Assembly (NCBI GenBank): GCA_032128395.1
Contig: JAQBGV010000061.1
Span: 1-15,593 of the forward strand
Direction of reading: 5' to 3'
Source: JAQBGV01 sp032128395
GTDB lineage: Bacteria; Planctomycetota; UBA8108; UBA1146
DNA: 15,593 bases
Shown here: in pieces, positions 8,411-14,864 of the stretch
Numbering within the stretch: the stretch's first letter is position 1
Layout of the letters: every line of letters starts with the position of its first letter
Position numbers and translations under genes: made by a program
The notes under the pieces: model-generated
What the model was told of the DNA's origin: nothing
Seen by the model: the letters and a program-made list of their open reading frames with translations, nothing else
Database searches by the model: none

Positions 8411-8440
8411 CGGACCCCTTGGTCGCTCAGCTGCGGAAAA

Positions 8441-8479
8441 GGGAGCCTCCGCCGGCGTCGCGCGCCCGCGGAGGCTCCC
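8441..8479. terminator. Bidirectional rho-independent terminator
   Basis: A perfect 12-base-pair inverted repeat, GGGAGCCTCCGC (8441-8452) and GCGGAGGCTCCC (8468-8479), encloses a 15-base loop in the convergent gap between the DUF4382 lipoprotein and the second Sco-cytochrome c gene. On the minus strand the hairpin is followed directly by TTTTCCGC. On the plus strand it is followed by TCGTTT. It should therefore end transcription from both sides, more strongly for the leftward copper operon. Confidence 0.9.
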
Positions 8480-8504
8480 TCGTTTCGCGACTCCGACTAC
8501 CGAT

Positions 8505-9683
8505 CTACCCGCGCACCCTCAGGGCAAGACCGAGAGCTCCAAGAATACCCGCGAGGATGAGCGACGCGGGGGCGAGCCGGCCGCGTGAAGAATCGGGCTC
8601 TGCGAGATCACTGCCGTCCGGTTCTCTCGCGCTCAACACCACGTTCTCGTCCTTCTGGCAACAAGACTCGAGCTCTGCGGCGCCGACGCTCGGTGGTGGA
8701 GCGACTGCGGCGATCTTCTGCATCTTCTCGACTCGATGGGTCTCGGTCTCGATGAAATCCAGCAGTTCCTCCACCTCCACCGAGCTGAGGCGCATGTTCG
8801 GCATCGGAACTTTGTTGTAGGCGAGGTAGAGGCCGAGCGCGATCGGGTCACCGTCCGCGATCATCCGGTCTGGGGCGATGATCCAGCGGGAGAGCCACTC
8901 CGGATCTCTGCGCCCGGTGACACCCATCAGATCTGGGCCGACCCTCGAGCGGCCGTCCCCTTCCCCGATGATGTGACAAACCGCGCAGCGCGTGCGGAAC
9001 AGCATCTCCCCTCGCTCGAGGTTTCGGAGCTTCGGGGCATCGCCGTAGTCGCGGTCCTCGCTCCGATCGGGGGCGAAGTTGTGCAGCCACGTGCCGATCT
9101 GGGTCGCGAGGACGTAGGGGTTCTCGAAGGGAGAGCGCCTCATCCACTGGCCGGTCGCCTGGTTTCCGATCATCAGATTCAAATTGTGATCGTTGGGGTT
9201 GTCGGACCCCTTGTCCGGGATGAAGAGCCCGAGCTTCTTGCGCAGCGAGAGGATGTCGGCCTTGTCCCCGGTCAGGAACAGCCATCCGGGACCAGCCTGG
9301 TATCGCTCGGAGTACTCCTTCATCACGCTCACGGTGTCGTGCTCAGGATCGATGGTGATCGAGTACATGAAGATGTCACGCCCCACGCGATCGCCCAGGA
9401 TCCCCTGGACCTCGGCGAGGCGAGAAGTCTCGAGCGGACAAGCGTCGGGGCAGGTCGTATAGATGAAGTTGATCACGACGACCCTGTCCTGGATGAGGTC
9501 GTCGAAGAAGCGAACGGTTTTTCCCTCGTGGGTGATCAGCTCGACGTTGGGGAAGTAGTTTGCGCCCCAGCGCGATCCTCCTCGGCCAGCGTCCGGCTCG
9601 ATGCCGTAGAGTGGAAACACTGCGAAGAGGAGCAGGAGCGCGGCGAGGATCATCTCTCGGGTGGTGAGTGCCTGGATCCGCAT
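8505..9683 (-). CDS. Sco-cytochrome c fusion protein with C-terminal membrane segment (copy 2)
   Basis: The 392-residue protein is a paralogue of the gene at 19-1269 with the same order: signal peptide or N-terminal anchor (about 10-27), Sco domain (about 35-200), cytochrome c domain (about 222-315), Cys-Cys motif and C-terminal hydrophobic helix (about 372-388). Copper ligands are Cys78, Cys82 and His166. The heme site is CAVCH (233-237), with Met294 in VPMPNM as likely axial ligand. ESCCQK lies at 339-344. Over 50 residues around the Sco motif, 44 are identical to copy 1, aligned by eye. This copy lacks the extra tail cysteines of copy 1. ATG 9683 was chosen because GGAGG lies 10 bases upstream and the residues that follow form a signal sequence. 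A longer in-frame extension to 10130 would run into the multicopper oxidase gene. It lies 82 bases downstream of that oxidase on the same strand and ends at the strong terminator. This suggests it supplies copper to, or exchanges electrons with, the oxidase, which is inference. Confidence 0.93.
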   Translation of the reverse strand: MRIQALTTREMILAALLLLFAVFPLYGIEPDAGRGGSRWGANYFPNVELITHEGKTVRFFDDLIQDRVVVINFIYTTCPDACPLETSRLAEVQGILGDRVGRDIFMYSITIDPEHDTVSVMKEYSERYQAGPGWLFLTGDKADILSLRKKLGLFIPDKGSDNPNDHNLNLMIGNQATGQWMRRSPFENPYVLATQIGTWLHNFAPDRSEDRDYGDAPKLRNLERGEMLFRTRCAVCHIIGEGDGRSRVGPDLMGVTGRRDPEWLSRWIIAPDRMIADGDPIALGLYLAYNKVPMPNMRLSSVEVEELLDFIETETHRVEKMQKIAAVAPPPSVGAAELESCCQKDENVVLSAREPDGSDLAEPDSSRGRLAPASLILAGILGALGLALRVRG

Positions 9684-9728
9684 TTTCGTCGTCCCTCCGA
9701 CTGCCGACTCGTTCTGGTGGAAGATCGT

Positions 9729-9754
9729 GGTGCGGGCCCCGAACAGCCCGCACC
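9729..9754 (-). repeat. Hairpin between the multicopper oxidase and Sco-cytochrome c genes
   Basis: A 9-base-pair perfect inverted repeat with an 8-base loop (arms 9729-9737 and 9746-9754) sits in the 82-base gap just after the oxidase stop. No T-run follows on the minus strand, so it is not a standard terminator. It could stabilise the upstream mRNA or reduce read-through into the Sco gene. Confidence 0.65.
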
Positions 9755-9765
9755 GCCGACACCGA

Positions 9766-12675
9766 TCAGTCGTGGATCTCCACCGAACTCGAGGCGGTCC
9801 CGCCGAGGGAGGTGACCACGGTGACGGTTCCGCCCCCTCCAGGGTTCGGCCCCGGTCCGCGGAACTCGAACTCGCCATTGTCCACCTCGACCATCGCCAT
9901 GAGTGTCGACCCGAAGAAGACCTCGACCGAAGTGCTGTCCCCGCACTCGCCCTCGACCCGCCACTCGGTGTCCTCGACGTCGTACCTGCACTTGCTGATC
10001 TCGACCGAGTCGGCGGTGGACTCTTCAGCCGCCGGATCCTCGGCGGGCGGGGTCGTCCCATCTCCCTCCGGGAACGGAGCGAACGCCGATTCTCCGAGGC
10101 CGCCGGCTTGGAACGACGTTCCGGTGCCATCGCCGGACCTGAATGTGGGCAGCGCGACGGAATCGACGTACTCGACTCCTTCCCAGGTCGGGAACGGGGT
10201 CGGCATCAGGAGGAACTGGCCGGGATTCTCGATGTCCCACCGCAGGAGCATCGCGTGGTCCTCGTGCTGGGTGTTGTGGCAATGCTCCATGAACGTGCCG
10301 GCGAACTCACGGAACCGGATCGAGAACTCCACGCTGTCGGTGCTGTCCGGCATCCGCCCGACTCGATAGACATCCTTCCGCGCCCACACTTCCCACTCCG
10401 GCGGGTCTTCGCCTCCACGCTTGAGGATCTGCCCTTCCTCGAAGTGAACGTGGATCGGGTGGCTCCAACCGCCGCCACCGTTCTCGAGGTGCCAGATTTC
10501 GAGCGAACCGAGACCATCATCTCCGAGCGTGGGTGCCGCGGAGAGCCGCCGCGGATCCATGTTGAAACCGGTTCCGCCGTCGGTCTTGATCGTCCACGGC
10601 GCATCGTCGGTGCCGCTCGAGCGTCCGAAGGAGAAGGTGCGGTGGGTCGCGTTCGCGATCTCAGCAGCGCTCGGGCGCGCGAGCGGGATCATCTGCAGAC
10701 CACCCCGCTCGAAATCGGCCGGGTTCATGCTCAGATCCTCTTCGATGTACTCCATCACGCGGAACTCGAGGAACTTGCCGACGCACGGGTCCCCATCGAC
10801 CCAACGATCCCCATCGTTCACGGCTTGGTAGGCCCCGGAGAGAATCTCAGCGAGTGGAATCGCCTGTTCGGGCCTTCGCCCGTCATTGTGCTCGAGGGTG
10901 TTGACGAAGTAGAGCTTCTCGCCCGGTTGGAACTGGCCGAAGTCGATGACGATATCGTAGCGCTCGGCGATCCCCTGGGTCGGAAGGACACTGTTCGTCG
11001 TACCGTTCGAGCCGTCGAACCGCACCGAGTGCTCCATGATGTTTCCGTCGTTGGCGACCATGTGGAACGGGACCGGAGTCCCCGACTCGGTGACGAGGCC
11101 GATCTTGAGGTAACGGGAAACGGAACCGTTCAGGATCCGGAAGCGATAGCGGCGGGCGCGCACCTCGAAGTACGGGTGGTAGAGCCAATTCGTGAGGAGC
11201 TGGTCACCCATGAACCCGTTGACGTTGAAGATGTTGAACCAGAGCTGGCCCTCCGCGTCCCATGCCTTGTCGGCGATGAGCAGGTTGACGTCGTAGTCGC
11301 GGTTGCCCCAGTCCATCGCGGTGCCGCTCGGGAGCCTGAGATTGACTCCGTCGATCAGTCCCTCGTTCCCCCTGTCGATGGAACTGTAGTAGTTCATCAT
11401 CGCCGCGTTGCCCTTGTAGACATTTTGCGCGGTGAAATCGAGCATATGGTCGTGGAACCAGTGCGTGCTCATCGTCTCGCGCCAGTCCCCGGGGATCATC
11501 GTGATGCCACCATTGCCATCGGGTGTGCCGGCGCGGGGGTCGAGGCCGGCGGGGTTGATGCTGTCATGGCCCGCGAGAGCCATCGGCCACCGGTAATCGT
11601 AGTACTGGCCCGGGAAGGAGAACGCGTTCGCATAGCCGTCGCTCTCGGCGGGGTTGTGGCCGTTGTGCTCGTGCGTCGTGATCGTGTGGAGGCCGAAACC
11701 CATGTTGGCGGCTGGATCGATCGGCGTAGCGTTGTAGTGACGGAATAGGATCGGCTCACCGTAACGGGCCATCAGGAGCTTGGGGGGGAGGGTGCCGTCG
11801 AAGCACCAGAGGGCGAGCGGGTCCTGGATCGGCATGTTGGGGTGGAACCGGACATCGAGTCCGGCGTTGCTGCCGCCGAGTTCCGGGGTCTCCGTATTGT
11901 TCCAGTAGAGATTTCCCTGCGCGAATTCTCCGTGGGAATAGGAGTGGTGCTGCAATGGATCACGCAGACCGCCATTCGCGTGCGCGCCGGTCTGCGCCGT
12001 GTTCACGTAGATCTCTGGAGGGAACTCGGACCAGCGTTGGTGGGCCCAACCTTCTCCCGGCGGACGACCCTCCAGCGGCGAGTGAGACAGCGATTGACCG
12101 AGAAAGCTCTCGATCTGAGGAAGCCAGGGATTCACGTCGGTGTCATTGGAGAGGCGCGTCGGTTCCGGATAGATCGACTGGCCGAGGAACGCATCGAGCT
12201 CCGCCCCGTCGGGGCAGCTCTGCGGACTCGCGAGACCAGGCATCTCGAGGGGAGGGGGCGCGAACGAGACCGGCATCGGAGCGCGCCCGAACTCCTCGAA
12301 CCTCAGCATCTTCTGGGTGAAGGACTGTGCCTCGAAGAGCGGGCTCGGCCGTCCTCCCGTGGGAAGGTCGAACCCACCGCCCCCACCGTTGAGGTTCGCC
12401 AGGTTCAGTGCTTCCCCAGGGTCATCGGCGGTTCCGGTGCTGCCGCCCACGAAGGAACCTTCGTTCGCGTGCGGGAGTCCTTCGGGGAGATCGCCGATGG
12501 CGAACTGACTCGGGAGCGACGAATCGACTTGCCAATACCCGGTGACGGGAACGACGAGACAAAGGGCCCCGATCACCCAGAGTGCGTTCGAGACCTTGCG
12601 CACTGTTGCCTTACGAGCGACCGCCCGAGAGCGTTCGGGAAGCAGCCGTGGACTGGACGTACTCCATGCTGGCAT
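9766..12675 (-). CDS. Large secreted multicopper oxidase with long N-terminal region and C-terminal Ig-like domain
   Basis: The 969-residue protein has an N-terminal membrane or signal segment (about 30-48), a long region with no recognised domain (about 50-270), the three-cupredoxin multicopper oxidase core (about 280-825), an acidic Pro/Ala linker and a C-terminal beta-sandwich-like domain (about 893-969). Copper motifs are THEHNGH (334-340) followed by ESDG, HWFHDH (405-410) followed by NVYKG, HPIHVH (739-744) and HCHNTQHEDHAM (798-809). The last has Cys799 for type 1 copper, His804 and axial Met809. All four motifs are intact, so it should oxidise an organic or metal substrate and reduce O2 to water. 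The HDH...NVY and HCH...HEDHxM patterns recall CotA or bilirubin oxidase-type enzymes, which run about 500 residues. The substrate cannot be read from sequence. The start at 12675 has GGTGGAGG ending 9 bases upstream; the ATG at 12705 has no Shine-Dalgarno. It heads an operon with the Sco-cytochrome c gene. Confidence 0.95.
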   Translation of the reverse strand: MPAWSTSSPRLLPERSRAVARKATVRKVSNALWVIGALCLVVPVTGYWQVDSSLPSQFAIGDLPEGLPHANEGSFVGGSTGTADDPGEALNLANLNGGGGGFDLPTGGRPSPLFEAQSFTQKMLRFEEFGRAPMPVSFAPPPLEMPGLASPQSCPDGAELDAFLGQSIYPEPTRLSNDTDVNPWLPQIESFLGQSLSHSPLEGRPPGEGWAHQRWSEFPPEIYVNTAQTGAHANGGLRDPLQHHSYSHGEFAQGNLYWNNTETPELGGSNAGLDVRFHPNMPIQDPLALWCFDGTLPPKLLMARYGEPILFRHYNATPIDPAANMGFGLHTITTHEHNGHNPAESDGYANAFSFPGQYYDYRWPMALAGHDSINPAGLDPRAGTPDGNGGITMIPGDWRETMSTHWFHDHMLDFTAQNVYKGNAAMMNYYSSIDRGNEGLIDGVNLRLPSGTAMDWGNRDYDVNLLIADKAWDAEGQLWFNIFNVNGFMGDQLLTNWLYHPYFEVRARRYRFRILNGSVSRYLKIGLVTESGTPVPFHMVANDGNIMEHSVRFDGSNGTTNSVLPTQGIAERYDIVIDFGQFQPGEKLYFVNTLEHNDGRRPEQAIPLAEILSGAYQAVNDGDRWVDGDPCVGKFLEFRVMEYIEEDLSMNPADFERGGLQMIPLARPSAAEIANATHRTFSFGRSSGTDDAPWTIKTDGGTGFNMDPRRLSAAPTLGDDGLGSLEIWHLENGGGGWSHPIHVHFEEGQILKRGGEDPPEWEVWARKDVYRVGRMPDSTDSVEFSIRFREFAGTFMEHCHNTQHEDHAMLLRWDIENPGQFLLMPTPFPTWEGVEYVDSVALPTFRSGDGTGTSFQAGGLGESAFAPFPEGDGTTPPAEDPAAEESTADSVEISKCRYDVEDTEWRVEGECGDSTSVEVFFGSTLMAMVEVDNGEFEFRGPGPNPGGGGTVTVVTSLGGTASSSVEIHD

Positions 12676-12684
12676 CTGAATACA

Positions 12685-12692
12685 CCTCCACC
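12685..12692 (-). promoter_or_regulatory. Shine-Dalgarno that fixes the multicopper oxidase start
   Basis: GGTGGAGG on the minus strand ends 9 bases before the ATG at 12675. The ATG 30 bases further upstream, at 12705, is preceded by AGAATATTCAAC, which offers no ribosome site. This is the reason for choosing the shorter protein. Confidence 0.75.
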
Positions 12693-12720
12693 CGGCCCGA
12701 GCCATGTTGAATATTCTGCC

Positions 12721-12748
12721 GACCTCTCACATGACCCCAGTGAGAGTC
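12721..12748 (-). repeat. Inverted repeat in the multicopper oxidase leader
   Basis: CTCTCAC (12724-12730) and GTGAGAG (12740-12746) form a perfect 7-base-pair stem with a 9-base loop. Two further pairs form after a one-base bulge (12721-12722 with 12747-12748). It lies between the candidate promoter and the ATG, so it could be an mRNA hairpin or an operator for a regulator binding downstream of the transcription start. Confidence 0.5.
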
Positions 12749-12841
12749 CAGACGGCGGGTTTGCTCCTCGAGCGCCTCAAGGTGCTCTCTCCCTGACCCC
12801 GCCGCCGGATCGGACGCTCGGCATTGTCCGAACTTACGTAC

Positions 12842-12869
12842 TGTATAGCCATTACTCAAGTCACGTCAA
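12842..12869 (-). promoter_or_regulatory. Candidate sigma70-type promoter for the multicopper oxidase operon
   Basis: On the minus strand TTGACG (12869-12864, 5 of 6 to consensus) and TATACA (12847-12842, 4 of 6) are 16 bases apart, in the most AT-rich part of the region. Transcription would begin near 12835, giving a structured leader of about 160 bases before the ATG. Confidence 0.45.
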
Positions 12870-13059
12870 TAAGCGGCTTCACCCCTGTTATTTGCACAAA
12901 CTGTCCAATACAACAATCCTGCCTCACCGAACTTTCGGAGCAACTTCTGACATGAATGGTCGTCGAGCGAGCGGGGCTGATCCGAGACGGCGCCGGAGTG
13001 CTTCGGAAAAAAGCTCCTGGTGCGGCGTCGAGCACACAATTCTCGAGCGTGACCGAAGG

Positions 13060-13087
13060 GGGCCCCGACCGACCCCGGTCGAGGCCC
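13060..13087. repeat. Interrupted GC-rich inverted repeat upstream of the pentaheme gene
   Basis: GGGCC (13060-13064) with GGCCC (13083-13087), and CGACC (13066-13070) with GGTCG (13077-13081), form two 5-base-pair stems separated by one mismatch around a 6-base loop. It ends 14 bases before the candidate -35 box at 13102, a position suited to an operator. No T-run follows, so it is unlikely to be a terminator. Confidence 0.5.
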
Positions 13088-13101
13088 ATTTCGCGTTCAC
13101 C

Positions 13102-13129
13102 TTGGCGGCACCCGGGAGCGCCCTAGAAT
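13102..13129 (+). promoter_or_regulatory. Candidate sigma70-type promoter for the pentaheme cytochrome operon
   Basis: TTGGCG (13102-13107, 4 of 6) and TAGAAT (13124-13129, 5 of 6) are 16 bases apart. Transcription would start near 13136, about 45 bases before the GTG start codon. Confidence 0.45.
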
Positions 13130-13181
13130 AGAGGGTTCCCGCGGGTGCGCGGGGCCACTCCCGTCCAGATGGCAGGTTAGT

Positions 13182-14864
13182 GTGCGCTTCGCCCGAACCC
13201 TATTTCTCTTGCTCGTGGTTCTGCCCGGGTGCCGGGATCCCCGGATCGTCGCTCTGACGCCGGCCGCGTTTCCGCTGGAGTCCGCAGTGGGTCTCGATCT
13301 CCGTTTCGTCGATGGAGTGCACTCGCCGCTGGAAGTACTCGCGGGGCGTCGTTTCTCGATCGATTCGATCGCCCTCATCGCCACCGCAATCGGTCCGAAA
13401 GACTCCGTCGTAGATACCCTCATCCGCTCATCCGAGTTCTCCGAGTTGGAGTGGACCGGACTCGAATTCGACCAAGAACGACGACTCGAGACGATCGGGT
13501 CTTCCATTCGTCTCGAACGGTATTACCGCGGCGCACAGTGGATGGGCGGGGAACACCGCTTCACCGTTCGGGTGAAGAACGCGAACGGGATTCCCCTGGG
13601 CAATCCGGTCGAATTGCGCACCACGTCGGATTGGCCTCCCGCGGTCGATGATGCATTCTCGACCCGGAGGTTCGGCGTCGTGACGGGGACGGATGAGGTT
13701 CCCGAAGATGGCGTCCTCGATGATCTCGAGTTCTACGGGGTGGCCGCGGTGCAACTTCGAAACGGCATCCGCGGACTCCGCACCTTCTTGATCCCGGAGG
13801 ATGCGGCCGTGCTCGAGCTCTCCTGGAACCACCGGCCCGCGCACGTCTACGAGGTGCCGCTCGCCCCGATTTCGGAGGCCGACTGGGACTACGGGCTCGA
13901 GATCGTGACACGAGTTCTCCCTCCTGCCGGAGGAGCGGCGGTACACGAGCCGGGAGACTCGGTGACCGTGGTCGTCGATCTCTTCGACCGCTCGGGCCAT
14001 CGGCTCCACGACGAGGGAGCGTGGCCGCCCTACCAGGATTACGTCGACGGGCTCGTCGCGTCGGGACTGCAGTACAAGACGGCGGAGCCCTCGGTCGTCT
14101 ACTACCTCGATACGAATCAGGAACGCACTCTCATCGCTTCGCTGACCGGACCGAAGGGCGCGGTCGTGCAGACCCACGAGGAAGTACCTCGAATCGAGTT
14201 CACCGAGTCGGACACGCAGGTGGTGGCGACGGTGACCGACCACGGGTACGTCAGCCTGGAGAAGACCCGTCCACCCGCCTCGGAGTTCTACGGACCTCTC
14301 GGAAGCCTCGCGCTCCCCCTCTCGAACGCATTCACGTTCGAGCTTCCCGCCGTCGCACCACCCGGCATCTACCAATTCAGCGTGAAGGTCCACCGCGAGT
14401 ACCTTGGGGAGCACTCGATCGCCACTGCGGTGATCGAGATTCCCATCGGCTCGAGTCCGCCCCAGTTCACACCGATCCCACCACTGACTGGCAACTGCGA
14501 ACACTGCCATCAAGCAGACTTCGCCCTGTCGAAGATGCTGCACTACCTGGGCGAAACCGACACCTGCACCGGCTGCCACAGTCCCTACGAGCACCAGACG
14601 GACAATTTGCTCCCCTACCGGATCCACCGCATTCACGCCCTCTCGGACCGGTACCAGGAGGACCGGCGCGACTGCACGGTCTGCCACCTGAACCCGACGG
14701 AGGAGGTCGAAGATCTGGCCCGCTGGCTCGTCTGCACCGCCTGCCACCCTCCTCAAGAGACGCACGAGGGATTCCATCCCTTCGGCGACGTGCAGACCTG
14801 TGCCGACGTAGAGTGTCACCACACGTTGAATCCGAAGATCCACATCCTGGAGCATGATGACTAG
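13182..14864 (+). CDS. Pentaheme cytochrome c lipoprotein
   Basis: The 560-residue protein begins at GTG with a lipoprotein signal (lipobox LPGC, Cys17); GGCAGG lies 5 bases upstream. Residues 18 to about 430 look like several beta-sandwich domains without cysteines or any family I recognise. The last 125 residues hold five heme-binding motifs: CEHCH (439-443), CTGCH (462-466), CTVCH (498-502), CTACH (518-522) and the longer CADVECH (540-546), which is CX4CH. Extra histidines (for example HRIH and HHTL) could be axial ligands, giving bis-His, low-potential hemes. Such surface multiheme lipoproteins carry electrons to or from partners outside the cytoplasm. The layout of beta domains plus a heme block loosely recalls OmcA/MtrC-type proteins, but I cannot assign it to that family. 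The next gene starts inside its last codons. It is divergent from the multicopper oxidase, with which it may share regulation. Confidence 0.9.
   Translation: MRFARTLFLLLVVLPGCRDPRIVALTPAAFPLESAVGLDLRFVDGVHSPLEVLAGRRFSIDSIALIATAIGPKDSVVDTLIRSSEFSELEWTGLEFDQERRLETIGSSIRLERYYRGAQWMGGEHRFTVRVKNANGIPLGNPVELRTTSDWPPAVDDAFSTRRFGVVTGTDEVPEDGVLDDLEFYGVAAVQLRNGIRGLRTFLIPEDAAVLELSWNHRPAHVYEVPLAPISEADWDYGLEIVTRVLPPAGGAAVHEPGDSVTVVVDLFDRSGHRLHDEGAWPPYQDYVDGLVASGLQYKTAEPSVVYYLDTNQERTLIASLTGPKGAVVQTHEEVPRIEFTESDTQVVATVTDHGYVSLEKTRPPASEFYGPLGSLALPLSNAFTFELPAVAPPGIYQFSVKVHREYLGEHSIATAVIEIPIGSSPPQFTPIPPLTGNCEHCHQADFALSKMLHYLGETDTCTGCHSPYEHQTDNLLPYRIHRIHALSDRYQEDRRDCTVCHLNPTEEVEDLARWLVCTACHPPQETHEGFHPFGDVQTCADVECHHTLNPKIHILEHDD

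Larger units (their letters stand above)
12676..13181. other. 506-base divergent intergenic regulatory region
   Basis: No convincing gene lies here. The middle (about 12830-12960) is clearly richer in A and T than its surroundings, as expected for promoters. It holds one candidate promoter for each flanking operon, a leader inverted repeat for the oxidase (12721-12748), a 6-base-pair hairpin (12810-12831, TCGGAC and GTCCGA), a short palindrome (12928-12939, CCGAA and TTCGG) and a long interrupted inverted repeat (13060-13087). Open frames in it are short, arginine-rich and resemble nothing I recognise. Confidence 0.8.

Noticed and set aside
9661..11748. A 695-codon open frame on the plus strand opposite the multicopper oxidase gene
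   Set aside because: It is antisense to a gene with unmistakable copper motifs, has no recognisable domain, and is Val/Arg/Glu-rich as expected for a mirror frame in GC-rich DNA.
12611..12859. An 82-codon minus-strand frame overlapping the start of the multicopper oxidase
   Set aside because: It shares the leader DNA in another frame, overlaps the true gene by about 65 bases, and shows no family features.
13007..13012. An A6 run read as a terminator T-run on the minus strand
   Set aside because: Only a 4-base-pair stem precedes it and no gene ends there.
12952..13131. A 59-codon plus-strand frame beginning ATGAATGG
   Set aside because: GGAG is 11 bases away, the product is arginine- and proline-rich with no pattern, and it runs over the inverted repeat and candidate promoter. 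It is more likely chance, though a leader peptide cannot be excluded.
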